This document shows positions 30,509-39,307 of a DNA stretch of 64,000 nucleotides, piece after piece. How positions within the stretch are numbered: position 1 is the first letter of the stretch; the number at the start of each line of letters is the position of its first letter. Under the pieces are notes generated by a model. That model was not told where the DNA came from. It saw nothing but the letters and a program-made list of their open reading frames with translations, and did no database searches. The stretch comes from Celeribacter baekdonensis. GTDB lineage: Bacteria > Pseudomonadota > Alphaproteobacteria > Rhodobacterales > Rhodobacteraceae. The DNA lies in the NCBI RefSeq assembly GCF_900102315.1, contig NZ_FNBL01000007.1:164999-228998 (forward strand), read 5' to 3'. The position numbers and the translations under genes are program-made.

Positions 30509-30537
30509 AAAGGGCCGCAGTCCCCTGCGGCCCTTTT
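30509..30537. terminator. Bidirectional terminator between isomerase and DUF1080 genes
   Basis: AAAGGGCCGCAG and CTGCGGCCCTTT pair perfectly around TCCC, with T-runs usable on both strands. The genes on either side converge here. Confidence 0.85.
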
Positions 30538-30556
30538 TCATGTCGCATCCTCAGGA

Positions 30557-31309
30557 TCAGATCGGACGCAGCCAGATGTTGCGGTAACTCACGTCCGAGT
30601 TGTGGTCTTGCAGGAAGATCGGCGCACAGCCATGCGCCTCATAGCTGGGCGCACCGATCCAGACCGTGGGCCCCTGAATCTGGACATGGTTCTGCACGAC
30701 AACGCCGTTCTGCAACACCGTGACATAGGCCGGACGGCGCAGCGCGCCATGTTCGGAGAAAATCGGTGCCTCGAAGAGGATGTCGTAACTCTGCCATTCC
30801 CCCGGCGCGCGGGAGGCGTTCACCAGCGGCGGATGCTGTTTGTAAACCGAGCCCGCCTGCCCGTTGGCGTAGGTCGCATTGTCGGAGCTGTCGAGAACCT
30901 GGATCTCGTAACGCTCCTGCAGGAAGATACCGCTGTTGCCGCGATCCTGCCCGTCAAAGCCTTCGGTTTCGGCGGGCGCGCGCCATTCCACATGTAGCTG
31001 TACGTCGCAGAACGCCTCTTTCGTGCGAATACCGCCCGACCCCGAAGCCACAGTCATCGCGTCTTCCTCAAGGCTCCAGCTGGTCTTACCGCCCTGCTCA
31101 GCCTCCCAAGCGTCGAAGCCGGTGCCGTCGAACAGCACCACTGCATCCGAGGGCGGTCGCCCTTCGGAGGTTGCGACGCTGCGCGGCACCGGTTCCCAGA
31201 TCTCGGTCACTTCCGATTGCGCCTTGCGGTTCATCTCCTGCGCCGCCACGGGAGCGGCCATCAGTGCCGGGGCCAACAGCCACACAGCGGCCATACGATA
31301 GTCCATCAT
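30557..31309 (-). CDS. Secreted DUF1080 protein, probable 3-keto-glycoside hydrolase/lyase
   Basis: This 250-residue protein has a signal peptide (MMDYRMAAVWLLAPALMAAP, cleavage after VAA) and one DUF1080 concanavalin-like domain (PF06439). Typical features are VVLFDGTGFDAWE near residue 57, DVQLHVEWRAP, GNSGIFLQERYEIQVLDS and the terminal YRNIWLRPI. Characterised DUF1080 members act on 3-keto-glucosides or 3-keto-disaccharides. Here it is the last gene behind a GMC oxidoreductase and its small subunit, which fits. AAGGAG precedes the ATG pair. Substrate inferred, not shown. Confidence 0.8.
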   Translation of the reverse strand: MMDYRMAAVWLLAPALMAAPVAAQEMNRKAQSEVTEIWEPVPRSVATSEGRPPSDAVVLFDGTGFDAWEAEQGGKTSWSLEEDAMTVASGSGGIRTKEAFCDVQLHVEWRAPAETEGFDGQDRGNSGIFLQERYEIQVLDSSDNATYANGQAGSVYKQHPPLVNASRAPGEWQSYDILFEAPIFSEHGALRRPAYVTVLQNGVVVQNHVQIQGPTVWIGAPSYEAHGCAPIFLQDHNSDVSYRNIWLRPI

Positions 31310-31391
31310 CTTTCATCTCCTTATACAGTTGCGCCTTGCACAGTTGAGCCGGGGCACGCCCGCAGACCGCCCCGCACTTCAATCTGGTCAA

Positions 31392-31943
31392 TCAGGTGGC
31401 CCAGGCAGGGCCACCGTCATAGTCGAGATCGCCGATGTATTCGCCCGGCACTGGCTCGTAGCGCAGCACCTCGTTCGCCCCGAGTTCCGAGGTGAAAAAG
31501 CCAAAGAGCGTCAGCTGGTGGATCGGCGTGAACCAGTGCGGCGTTGCGCCCTTTTCCGTCTCTATCCGCGCAAGCCGCGCGATGTCCTCGATCATTGCGG
31601 TCTGTTCCGAGGCCGAAAGCGCGCCGAATGGTTTGCCGTAAACATCCTCGCTCCAGCCGCGCAGCGTGGCGAGACTCTCGCGGAAACGCTCCTGTTGCGC
31701 GCCGGTGTAGCAGTCGCTGACATAGACGGTCATGAAGCCCCCCACATCGGCGACACGCGCGCCGGGCGTCTCCGTCTCAGGCAGGATCACCTCGGCCACG
31801 TCGTTGAGAAACGCGGCATCCTCGGGGGAAAAGAGGTTTTCGCCAATCGAGGTTTCGTCATAGGCCCGCGCCGCGGGTGCACCGATCAACGCGGTCCCGG
31901 TGGCGGCAGCGATAAAGGCAAGTAGGTCGCGACGGTTCATCAC
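31392..31943 (-). CDS. Gluconate 2-dehydrogenase subunit 3-like small subunit (LacC-type), Tat signal
   Basis: This 183-residue protein carries a Tat signal: NRRDLLAFIAAATGTALIG at residues 3-21, with cleavage near ARA. The mature part has FSPEDAAFLNDVAEVILPET and GARVADVGGFMTVYVSDCY, the hallmark of PF13618, the small subunit of membrane-bound GMC sugar dehydrogenases. Its ATG overlaps the GMC gene stop by four bases. The Tat peptide probably exports the folded FAD subunit by hitch-hiking, since the GMC protein has none. Confidence 0.88.
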   Translation of the reverse strand: MMNRRDLLAFIAAATGTALIGAPAARAYDETSIGENLFSPEDAAFLNDVAEVILPETETPGARVADVGGFMTVYVSDCYTGAQQERFRESLATLRGWSEDVYGKPFGALSASEQTAMIEDIARLARIETEKGATPHWFTPIHQLTLFGFFTSELGANEVLRYEPVPGEYIGDLDYDGGPAWAT

Positions 31944-33628
31944 AGATCTCCAGATTTGAGGCTCTCAACCGCGTGGGCCGCAGCCCGCGCTGTCAGCGCC
32001 ATGTAGGTAAGCGAGGGATTGACGCAGCTGGACGACGTCATGCAACTGCCGTCGGTGACATAGACATTCGGCGCATCCCAAACCTGATTGTGCTGATTCA
32101 GCACCGACGTTGCGGGATCGCGGCCCATGCGGGCGGTGCCCATTTCGTGGATGCCCATACCGGGGGCATAGTCGCTTTCAGTCGGCTTCACGTCGACGAG
32201 GCCTGCAGCTTCGAACATCTCCACCGCATCCTGTTGCATGTCGACGCGCATTTTCTTTTCATTCTCGCCAAGCTCGACGCTGATCGCCAGGACCGGCAGA
32301 CCCCATTTGTCGGTCACTGTGCCATCGAGCGCGATACGGTTGGCGTGATCGGGCAGCATCTCGCCAAAGCCGGTCATACCGATACGCCAGTCGCCGGGTT
32401 TCGACAGCGCCTCTTTGAGATCCTTGCCGATGTTCAGCTCGGCGATCTCGCGTCTCCAACCCTGACGGCTGGCCGAGCCCTGATAGCCAAAGCCGCGCAG
32501 GTAGTCGCGCGGCGCGCCCTCGACGTTGCGAAAGCGCGGAATGTAGAACCCCGCAGGGCGGCGACCGAAGTAGTACTTGTCATCATACCCCTCGACACGG
32601 CCCTCTGCCCCGACGCGGAAATGGTGATCCATGACGTTGTGCCCAAGCTCGCCCGAGGACGACCCAAGCCCCCCCTCCCAGACATCGGTGGCCGAGTTCA
32701 TCAACACCCATGTGGAATTGAAGGTCGAAGCGTTGAGAAAGATCACATCGGCGGTGTATTCGTAGGTCTGCCCGGTCTCGGCATCTATGACCTCGACCCC
32801 GGTGGCACGCTTGCGGTCCCGGTCGTACATCACCTGCCGCACGATCGAGAAGGGGCGCAGCGTCAGGTTGCCTGTCGCCACCGCCACCGGAAGTGTCGCC
32901 GACTGGGTGGAGAAATAGGCCCCATAAGGGCACCCCAACCAGCACTTGTTGCGATACTGACAATTCAGCCGGTTCTGTTCCGGTTTGGGTTCGGTGATGT
33001 TGGCGACGCGGGCGTTGATCAGGTGGCGCTTGCCGCCAAAGGCCTTTTGCAACCGGGCCGCCACGTCCTTCTCGACGATATTAAGCGGGATCGGGGGCAG
33101 GAACTCACCATCGGGCAGAACATCAAGCCCGTTGCGCGCCCCGGAAATTCCGGCGAAGCGCTCAACATGGTCGTACCACGGCGCGATATCGGCGTAGCGG
33201 ATCGGCCAATCGACCGCGACGCCCTCCTTGGCGTTGGCCTCGAAATCCGTATCCGACCAGCGGTAGCTCTGACGCCCCCAGAGCAGCGAGCGCCCGCCCA
33301 CGTGGTAGCCCCGGAACCAGTCAAAGCGCTTGTGCTCGACATAGGGGTTGTCCTGTTCGTCGGCCCACATGCCGTTGGTGGGCTCGTTGAGCGGGTAGTC
33401 ACGCTGTAGCACCGGATGCTTGCGTTTCATCTCTGTCGTGGGGCTGCCGCGGTGCGGGTAGTCCCACGCTTCCTTGTCGGCATTCACGTAATCGGTCAGG
33501 TGCTCGATGTTGCGCCCGCGTTCGAGCATGAGTACCTTGAGTCCGCGCTCGGTCAGTTCCTTGGCGGCCCATCCTCCGCTGATCCCTGATCCGACGACGA
33601 TCGCGTCGTAGTGCATGTTGTCTGCCAT
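31940..33628 (-). CDS. GMC family FAD-dependent sugar dehydrogenase (large subunit)
   Basis: This 562-residue flavoenzyme has the FAD dinucleotide motif VVGSGISGGWAAKEL at about residues 10-24, VGGRSLLWGRQSYRW near 105, CWLGCPYGAYF near 220, and the C-terminal NVYVTDGSCMTSSSCVNPS block with the active-site His/Asn region. It belongs to the group of glucoside 3-dehydrogenases, gluconate and 2-keto-gluconate dehydrogenases. The ATG at 33628 is preceded by AGGAGGAAAG; the frame extends to 33760 with no homology. Substrate inferred as a glycoside or sugar oxidised at C3. Confidence 0.85.
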   Translation of the reverse strand: MADNMHYDAIVVGSGISGGWAAKELTERGLKVLMLERGRNIEHLTDYVNADKEAWDYPHRGSPTTEMKRKHPVLQRDYPLNEPTNGMWADEQDNPYVEHKRFDWFRGYHVGGRSLLWGRQSYRWSDTDFEANAKEGVAVDWPIRYADIAPWYDHVERFAGISGARNGLDVLPDGEFLPPIPLNIVEKDVAARLQKAFGGKRHLINARVANITEPKPEQNRLNCQYRNKCWLGCPYGAYFSTQSATLPVAVATGNLTLRPFSIVRQVMYDRDRKRATGVEVIDAETGQTYEYTADVIFLNASTFNSTWVLMNSATDVWEGGLGSSSGELGHNVMDHHFRVGAEGRVEGYDDKYYFGRRPAGFYIPRFRNVEGAPRDYLRGFGYQGSASRQGWRREIAELNIGKDLKEALSKPGDWRIGMTGFGEMLPDHANRIALDGTVTDKWGLPVLAISVELGENEKKMRVDMQQDAVEMFEAAGLVDVKPTESDYAPGMGIHEMGTARMGRDPATSVLNQHNQVWDAPNVYVTDGSCMTSSSCVNPSLTYMALTARAAAHAVESLKSGDL

Positions 33629-33662
33629 CTGGCTTTCCTCCTCCTGATGAAAATGCTGGCGG

Positions 33663-34553
33663 TTAGACGTCACAGGTCGCGACGGCGGCGCGCAGCGCCT
33701 CCGCAGCCGCGGCCGGTGTTTTGTCGCTGGGCACGAACTCCTGTGCGATCCAGCCGTCAAAGCCGGTGTCGCGGATCGCCCCGCAGATCGCCGGGTAATT
33801 CAGTTCCTGACTGTCGTCGGGCTCGTGGCGGCCCGGATTCCCAGCGGTGTGATAATGACCAAAGCAATCGTGGTGCTCAGTGATCCGGCGGATCACGTCG
33901 CCCTCCATGATCTGCATGTGATAAATGTCATAGAGCAGCTTGAAGTTTTCAGACCCCAACCGCTGGCAGAGCGCGACGCCCCATGCGGTGGTGTCACAGA
34001 GATAATCGGGGTGATTCACCCGCGAGTTCAGCAGTTCCATGTGCAGTACCACGCCGCGCGCCTCGGCGGCACCGATGATGCGCTTCAGCCCGATCTCGCA
34101 GGCGGCGAGCCCCGCTTCGGAGTCCATGCCACGGCGGTTGCCGCTGAACAGGATGAGATTGCGGTAACCGGCGTCGGCCACAAGATTGATGTGGCGCAGG
34201 TAGCGCCCGATCAGTGCATCGTGGTTGGCAGGTTCCGCCCAGCCGTCCTCAAGCCCAAGTTCGGCACCATTGCACATCGAGCTGTCGAGCCCATGCGCTT
34301 TCAGCATCGGCCAGTCCTCCGGCCCGCAGAGATCCACAGCACCGATGCCGATGTCGCGGCAAAGCGCACAGAGCGCGTCGAGCGACAGGAAGCCGTAGGT
34401 CCAGCGCGCAACGGAATGGCGAATGTTGCCTTTGAGCGGTACAGCGGTGGATTGAGCAACAGCCGGGGCAGAGAGCGCCCCGCTGGTGCCTGCGACCGCA
34501 AGCCCCTGCATCAGGGCACGGCGCGTGAGTCCTCGTTCTGACAGATCAGTCAT
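33663..34553 (-). CDS. Tat-exported hydroxypyruvate isomerase-like TIM-barrel protein
   Basis: This 296-residue protein begins with a Tat signal, LTRRALMQGLAVAGTSGAL at residues 9-27, cleavage after VAQ. The barrel closely follows the Hyi family: VVLHMELLNSRVNHP with a metal Glu, LLYDIYHMQIMEGDVIR, GHYHTAGNPGRHEP, and QEFVPS at the end. Hyi itself interconverts hydroxypyruvate and tartronate semialdehyde in the cytoplasm, so the export signal indicates a different, periplasmic substrate. First gene of the isomerase-GMC-small subunit-DUF1080 operon. Confidence 0.8.
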   Translation of the reverse strand: MTDLSERGLTRRALMQGLAVAGTSGALSAPAVAQSTAVPLKGNIRHSVARWTYGFLSLDALCALCRDIGIGAVDLCGPEDWPMLKAHGLDSSMCNGAELGLEDGWAEPANHDALIGRYLRHINLVADAGYRNLILFSGNRRGMDSEAGLAACEIGLKRIIGAAEARGVVLHMELLNSRVNHPDYLCDTTAWGVALCQRLGSENFKLLYDIYHMQIMEGDVIRRITEHHDCFGHYHTAGNPGRHEPDDSQELNYPAICGAIRDTGFDGWIAQEFVPSDKTPAAAAEALRAAVATCDV

Positions 34554-34617
34554 GTCGTCCTCCTCGACAGCGACAGATGGAACCCGGCGGAAGTCCGCCG
34601 GAAACAGATATGTGTCG

Positions 34618-34631
34618 TGAAACCGATTACA
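34618..34631. promoter_or_regulatory. LacI-type operator upstream of the GMC operon
   Basis: TGAAACCGATTACA fits the LacI/GalR consensus TGNAANCGNTTNCA exactly and is the reverse complement of the site at 40404-40417. It lies 65 bases upstream of the ATG at 34553. Confidence 0.8.
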
Positions 34632-34667
34632 TTGATAGGCGCACTGCGCCTCGGATCACTATGTCAG

Positions 34668-34700
34668 CTCCGGCGCGCGGCGGGTTTGCGCGCGCCGGAG
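34668..34700. terminator. Hairpin at the end of the ABC-transporter operon
   Basis: CTCCGGCGCGC and GCGCGCCGGAG are perfect 11-bp arms (inner loop about 11 bases). There is no T-run, so a 3'-end or Rho-assisted hairpin is more likely than a classic terminator. Confidence 0.5.
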
Positions 34701-34709
34701 GAATTCGGA

Positions 34710-35645
34710 TCAGTACGGGCTGTCTTCGAAGTAAAAGTCGTCGGCGTTATCGGGGGTGATGAGCTCAGAGGCGATGATAAAGTCGCCGCTCATGGGGGCG
34801 TTGCCGACGATGCCCGCAGCCGTCATTTCGATGGCCGTCGAGATCATCGCAGGCGGATAGGTGACGTTCACCGGCACGCTCTTGTCGCCGCTGCGGATAC
34901 GGTCAACCATCTCCTTCATGCCCGCGCCGCCGACCACGAACATCTCGCCGGTGCGGCCCGCCTGTTCGATGGCTGCCAGCGCACCCACGGCCATGTCGTC
35001 ATCGGCGGCCCAGACTGCGTCGATCTGCCCGAAGCGCGACAGCCAGTCCTGCATCAAAGTGAAGGCCGTGTCACGATTCCAATTGCCGTGATCCATCGCC
35101 AGTACCTCAATACCAGCGCCGTCAATCGCGGCCTCGAATCCCGCCACACGCTCGTTGTCGACGGTTGACGGGATGCCCCGCATCACCACAACCTTGGCAC
35201 CTTCGTCGAGCGTCTCGGCAAAATACTCGCCCGCAGTGCGCCCGAAGCTGTTGTTGTCGCCCGCCACATAGAGATCCTCGATGCCCTCCACGGCAAGACC
35301 GCGGTCCACCACGGTGACCCAGGTGCCGCTGTCAGCGATACGCTGAATTGGACCAGTGAGGGGTTCGGATTCGAAGGGCAGCACCACAAGCGCGTCGATG
35401 CCGCGGGTGGCGATCATGTCCTCAAGATCCGAGACCTGCGTGGCGCTGTCAGGGGTGGTGGTCAACACGAAGTCGAGATCCGGGTAGACCTTTTCCAACC
35501 GCTCGACCGTACGTTCGGCGTGGAAATTCAACGCGCCCGCCCAACCGTGAGTGGCAGCGGGAATCGAGACGCCGATGGTCTCGGCCCCGGCTGCGGCGCT
35601 AAAGCCGGTGACGAGTGCGGTGGTTGCAATCAAAGTCTTTATCAT
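34710..35645 (-). CDS. Sugar ABC transporter substrate-binding protein (RbsB-like)
   Basis: This 311-residue periplasmic protein has a signal peptide (MIKTLIATTALVTGFSAAAG) and the peripla_BP_4 fold: IGVSIPAATHGWAGALN near residue 24, DALVVLPFES, VTVVDRGLAV, and VWAADDDMAVGALAAIE near residue 215. The layout matches ribose/galactose/allose binding proteins. Last gene of the isomerase-Gfo/Idh-ATPase-permease-SBP operon; unusual in that the binding-protein gene is last rather than first. GGGAGGA precedes the ATG. Confidence 0.9.
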   Translation of the reverse strand: MIKTLIATTALVTGFSAAAGAETIGVSIPAATHGWAGALNFHAERTVERLEKVYPDLDFVLTTTPDSATQVSDLEDMIATRGIDALVVLPFESEPLTGPIQRIADSGTWVTVVDRGLAVEGIEDLYVAGDNNSFGRTAGEYFAETLDEGAKVVVMRGIPSTVDNERVAGFEAAIDGAGIEVLAMDHGNWNRDTAFTLMQDWLSRFGQIDAVWAADDDMAVGALAAIEQAGRTGEMFVVGGAGMKEMVDRIRSGDKSVPVNVTYPPAMISTAIEMTAAGIVGNAPMSGDFIIASELITPDNADDFYFEDSPY

Positions 35646-35679
35646 CTGTAAGTTCCTCCCAAGAAAGATGACGTTTGGT

Positions 35680-36684
35680 TTACCTGTCCGCCGCGCCCTT
35701 GCGCTGCAGCACGACTGCCAGAATAATCACGGCCCCTTGAATGGCACCGTTGAGATAGGGGCTGACGAAATCCGTAAGGTTGAGAATGTTGCCGATCAGG
35801 CTGAGGATCAGCACCCCCACCACGGTGCCCCAGATCCGCCCAAAGCCGCCCTTGAGCAAGGTGCCACCAATGATGACGGCAGCGATGGCCTCAAGCTCCC
35901 ACAAAAGCCCGGTCGAGGCCGAGGCAGAGCCGAGCCGCGGCACATACATCACCACGGCGAAGCCCACGAGCAAGCCGAGCAGCACATAGGTCGCCAGCCG
36001 CACCCGCAGCACAGCGATCGACGAATAACGCGCGACACGCTCATTCGACCCGATGGCGGCACAGTGACGTCCAAAGGCGGTGTGGCGCATAACGATTTCA
36101 CCGATGATCGCCACCGCCACGAAGGCGAGGATCGGCCAACTGATGCCCGCAATGCCACCGTAATAGACGGGACGGTAAAGCTCGCGCATTTCAAAGCCGA
36201 GCGACAGCGTGCCACCATCTGCGAGCCAGGTGATGAGTGAACGGTAGATGCCCATGGTGCCGAGCGTGACGATGAACGCCTCAATGCCGACGCGGGTGAT
36301 GAGCAACCCATTGATGAGCCCTGCCACCAGCCCTGCGATCAGCGCCAGTGCCACGCCCGCGAAGATCACTGGCAACGTGACCCCGAGACGGTCGGTCAGA
36401 AGGTTCATCACAAGAATCATCAGCCCCGCCACGAAGGCCGCCATGGAGCCCACTGACAGATCGAGCCCGCCTGCGGTGATGACGAAGGTCATGCCTACGG
36501 CGATGATCCCGATAAAGGATGAGCGCGCCAGCACGTTGGTGATATTGGCGTAGCTCAGAAAGTTGGAATTGAGCGCCATACCGATGAGGACGAGCGCGAT
36601 CAGGGCCACGATCGGGCCAACGACCTGCAGGTCGATCCGGCGCCGCGCGGGCGTGTTTATCTTCTGTGCCGGGGCCATGCTCAT
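35680..36684 (-). CDS. Sugar ABC transporter permease (RbsC-like)
   Basis: This 334-residue inner-membrane protein has about nine hydrophobic segments and the BPD_transp_2 signatures GMTFVITAGGLDLSVGSMAA near residue 65 and GRHCAAIGSNERVARYSSI near residue 210 (the ATPase-contact loop). Its ATG overlaps the ATPase stop by four bases, and it precedes the binding-protein gene by 34 bases. Confidence 0.92.
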   Translation of the reverse strand: MSMAPAQKINTPARRRIDLQVVGPIVALIALVLIGMALNSNFLSYANITNVLARSSFIGIIAVGMTFVITAGGLDLSVGSMAAFVAGLMILVMNLLTDRLGVTLPVIFAGVALALIAGLVAGLINGLLITRVGIEAFIVTLGTMGIYRSLITWLADGGTLSLGFEMRELYRPVYYGGIAGISWPILAFVAVAIIGEIVMRHTAFGRHCAAIGSNERVARYSSIAVLRVRLATYVLLGLLVGFAVVMYVPRLGSASASTGLLWELEAIAAVIIGGTLLKGGFGRIWGTVVGVLILSLIGNILNLTDFVSPYLNGAIQGAVIILAVVLQRKGAADR

Positions 36685-38186
36685 GCCGCCGCTCCTTCTC
36701 TGTTGCCGTCGAGCCCCATCGCCAGCCGAACGATGGCACCTTCTGTTACGTCGTCCCCCGCGAGGGTGCCGGTGATCCGCCCTGCGTGCATCACCAGCAC
36801 CCGCGAGGCGAGGCCGATGAGCTCGGGCATCTCCGAGGAAATCACAAGGATCGCGCGCCCCTCGGCGGCAAGCCCGGCGATCAGTGCGTAAATCTGTTGC
36901 TTGGTGCCGATGTCGATGCCGCGGGTGGGCTCGTCGATCAGGATCACCTGTGGGTCGCTGAGCAGCGTCTTGGCCAGCAACAGCTTTTGCTGGTTGCCAC
37001 CCGAAAGGTTGCCCACCCGCATCGTCCGGTCCGGCGCGCGAATGGCAAAATCCTCAATGGCGCGGTCGAGCGCCGCCTCTTCGGCACGACGGTCGATAAG
37101 CGGGCCACCGAAGCGCTCAAGCAGTGGCAGCGTCAGGTTCTCGCGCAGCCCTTTGTCGAGCAGCAACCCCGCACCCTTGCGGTCCTCGGTGAGGTAGACC
37201 AGCCCGCGCTGCAGCGCCGTGCGCACGTCCGACGCGGGCAAATCCTCGCCCATCAGCCGCACCCGGCCCTCACGCGGGCGCAGCCCGGCAAGGGCTTCGG
37301 CAAGCTCGGTCCGACCCGAGCCTACCAGCCCCCCCAGACCCAGCACCTCGCCCCGGCGCAGTGTCAAGCTCGCGCCCTCAACGACACCCGGCACCGACAG
37401 ATTCTCGACCTCAAGCAGCACCTCATCGCGCGGCATCGCCTTAGCGGGATAGAGATCCGACAGCTTGCGGCCCACCATGGCCGCCGCCATCTCCTCCTCG
37501 GTGATGTCCGACACGGGTGCCGAGCGCACCATGGCTCCGTCGCGCAGCACCGTGACCCGGTCGCAGAGCCGCGCCACCTCAGACAGCTTGTGCGAGGTGT
37601 AGAGGATCGCCACGCCCTCGGCGCGCAGCCGCTCGATCTGGCGAAACAGGATCTCACACTCGCGTTCGGTCAGCACGGCGGTGGGCTCGTCCATGATGAG
37701 CACGCGAAGGTCGCGCGACAGCGCCTTGGCGATCTCGACCATTTGTTTGGCCGGCACCGACAGCCCCGAGACCCGCGCCGCAGGATCGACCCGGCATTCG
37801 AGCCGGTCCAGCAGCTCGGCGGTGCGGGTGCGCATCGCCTTGTGGTCAAGCCGCCAGCCCCGCGTGATCTCGCGCCCCAGAAAGACGTTCTGGTCGACGC
37901 CCAGATGCTCGGCAAGGTTGAATTCCTGATGGATCATGACGATCCCGCGCGCCTCGGCCTCATCAGAGGACAGGAAGCGGACCGGCTGGCCGTGCCAGAG
38001 CACCTCGCCTGCGGTGGCGTCGATGTAGCCGCCGAGGATCTTCATCGTGGTCGATTTGCCCGCGCCGTTCTCTCCGATCAGCGCATGGATCTCTCCCGGA
38101 CGCAGTTCGAAATCAACGTCATGCAAGACCTCAATCGGGCCGAATGACTTGCTGATGCCTTTCAGGGACAGAATTGGGTCAGTCAT
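36681..38186 (-). CDS. Sugar ABC transporter ATP-binding protein, tandem ABC domains (RbsA-like)
   Basis: This 501-residue protein has two ABC domains. The first has Walker A GENGAGKST near residue 36, signature LSVPAKQMVEIAKAL and Walker B VLIMDEPTAVL. The second has a degenerate Walker A (GLVGSGRTELAEAL) but an intact signature LSGGNQQKLLLAK and VILIDEPTRGID, as normal for RbsA/MglA. The ATG at 38186 overlaps the preceding gene by 8 bases; the frame open to 38504 is spurious. Confidence 0.92.
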   Translation of the reverse strand: MTDPILSLKGISKSFGPIEVLHDVDFELRPGEIHALIGENGAGKSTTMKILGGYIDATAGEVLWHGQPVRFLSSDEAEARGIVMIHQEFNLAEHLGVDQNVFLGREITRGWRLDHKAMRTRTAELLDRLECRVDPAARVSGLSVPAKQMVEIAKALSRDLRVLIMDEPTAVLTERECEILFRQIERLRAEGVAILYTSHKLSEVARLCDRVTVLRDGAMVRSAPVSDITEEEMAAAMVGRKLSDLYPAKAMPRDEVLLEVENLSVPGVVEGASLTLRRGEVLGLGGLVGSGRTELAEALAGLRPREGRVRLMGEDLPASDVRTALQRGLVYLTEDRKGAGLLLDKGLRENLTLPLLERFGGPLIDRRAEEAALDRAIEDFAIRAPDRTMRVGNLSGGNQQKLLLAKTLLSDPQVILIDEPTRGIDIGTKQQIYALIAGLAAEGRAILVISSEMPELIGLASRVLVMHAGRITGTLAGDDVTEGAIVRLAMGLDGNREGAAA

Positions 38187-39303
38187 GGCCAATCTCCACC
38201 CAGGCATTGTCCGAGGCAGCGGAGCGCAGACAAGCGTCGATGAACTCAAGCCCCTCCACACCATCGCGGATGCCGGGCAACAGGCTTTCATATGGCTGAC
38301 CCGTCTGGCGCGCGCGAATGGCGTCCGCGGCTTCAGCATAGAGGTTGGCAAAACCCTCAAGATAGCCCTCGGGGTGGCCCGGAGGCACGCGGCTACCCGC
38401 CATGGTCGCGGCACCGCGGCGCAGCTTTTGCGCCGGCTCTCCCAGCCGTGTGAACCACAGCGTCTCGGGTGTCTCATGTGTCCAGACGAGCCCGGCGCAG
38501 TCACCGTAAATTCTGAGCGTCAGCCCGTTCTCGCTCCCCGGCGCGACCTGACTGCACCAAAGCGCACCCTTGGCCCCAGAGGCGTAGCGGAGCATCACCT
38601 GCGCGTTGTCATCGACCCGGCGGCCCGGCACGAAGCTGGTCAGGTCCGCCGCGATCCGCTCTGGCACCATGCCAGACACGAACCGCGCGAGTTGCCATGC
38701 GTGGGTGCCGATGTCGCCGATCGCGCCCCCCGCCCCGGCCTTGGCCGGGTCGACGCGCCACGCCGCCTGCTTGCTGTCCGCAGCCTCAGTCAACCAGTCC
38801 TGCGCATATTCCACCTGCACCAGCCGGATCTGGCCCAGATCCCCCCGCGCCACCATCTCACGCGCCAACCGCAACTGCGGATAAGCCGAGTAATTATGCG
38901 TCAGCACGAAAAGCGCCTCCGATGTATCAACAATACGGGCAAGCGCACGCGCATCTTCAAGCGTCGAGGTCATCGGCTTGTCGCAGATCACATGGATACC
39001 GGCCTCAAGAAAAGCCTTCGCGGCGGGGAAATGCAGATGGTTCGGGGTGCAGATTGACACCGCCTCGATGCCATCAGGACGCGCCGCCTCAGCACGCGCC
39101 ATCTCGACGAAATCGTCGTAGGTCCGCCCGGGGGCAAGACCTATGGCGGCTGCACTCTCGGCGTTGCGCTTGGGCGTCGAGGAGAGCGCCCCCGCAATCA
39201 GATCAAAGCGCCCGTCGAGACGCGCCGCAATGCGGTGGACTTCGCCGATCATCGCGCCAAGACCGCCGCCAACCATGCCGAGTCGAATCGGAGTTTGTAT
39301 CAT
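38179..39303 (-). CDS. Gfo/Idh/MocA family oxidoreductase
   Basis: This 374-residue protein has an N-terminal Rossmann domain (RLGMVGGGLGAMIGEVHR near residue 7) and the family motif ICTPNHLH then VICDKPMT near residue 100, with the catalytic Lys. The GAGGAIGDIGTHAWQLARF block near residue 190 supplies the active-site Asp and His. Relatives oxidise or reduce sugars and inositols with NAD(P), including reduction of 3-keto-glucose. Start at ATG 39303, four bases after the upstream gene. In this operon it is the likely cytoplasmic redox step after import. Confidence 0.88.
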   Translation of the reverse strand: MIQTPIRLGMVGGGLGAMIGEVHRIAARLDGRFDLIAGALSSTPKRNAESAAAIGLAPGRTYDDFVEMARAEAARPDGIEAVSICTPNHLHFPAAKAFLEAGIHVICDKPMTSTLEDARALARIVDTSEALFVLTHNYSAYPQLRLAREMVARGDLGQIRLVQVEYAQDWLTEAADSKQAAWRVDPAKAGAGGAIGDIGTHAWQLARFVSGMVPERIAADLTSFVPGRRVDDNAQVMLRYASGAKGALWCSQVAPGSENGLTLRIYGDCAGLVWTHETPETLWFTRLGEPAQKLRRGAATMAGSRVPPGHPEGYLEGFANLYAEAADAIRARQTGQPYESLLPGIRDGVEGLEFIDACLRSAASDNAWVEIGHD

Positions 39304-39307
39304 TCGC

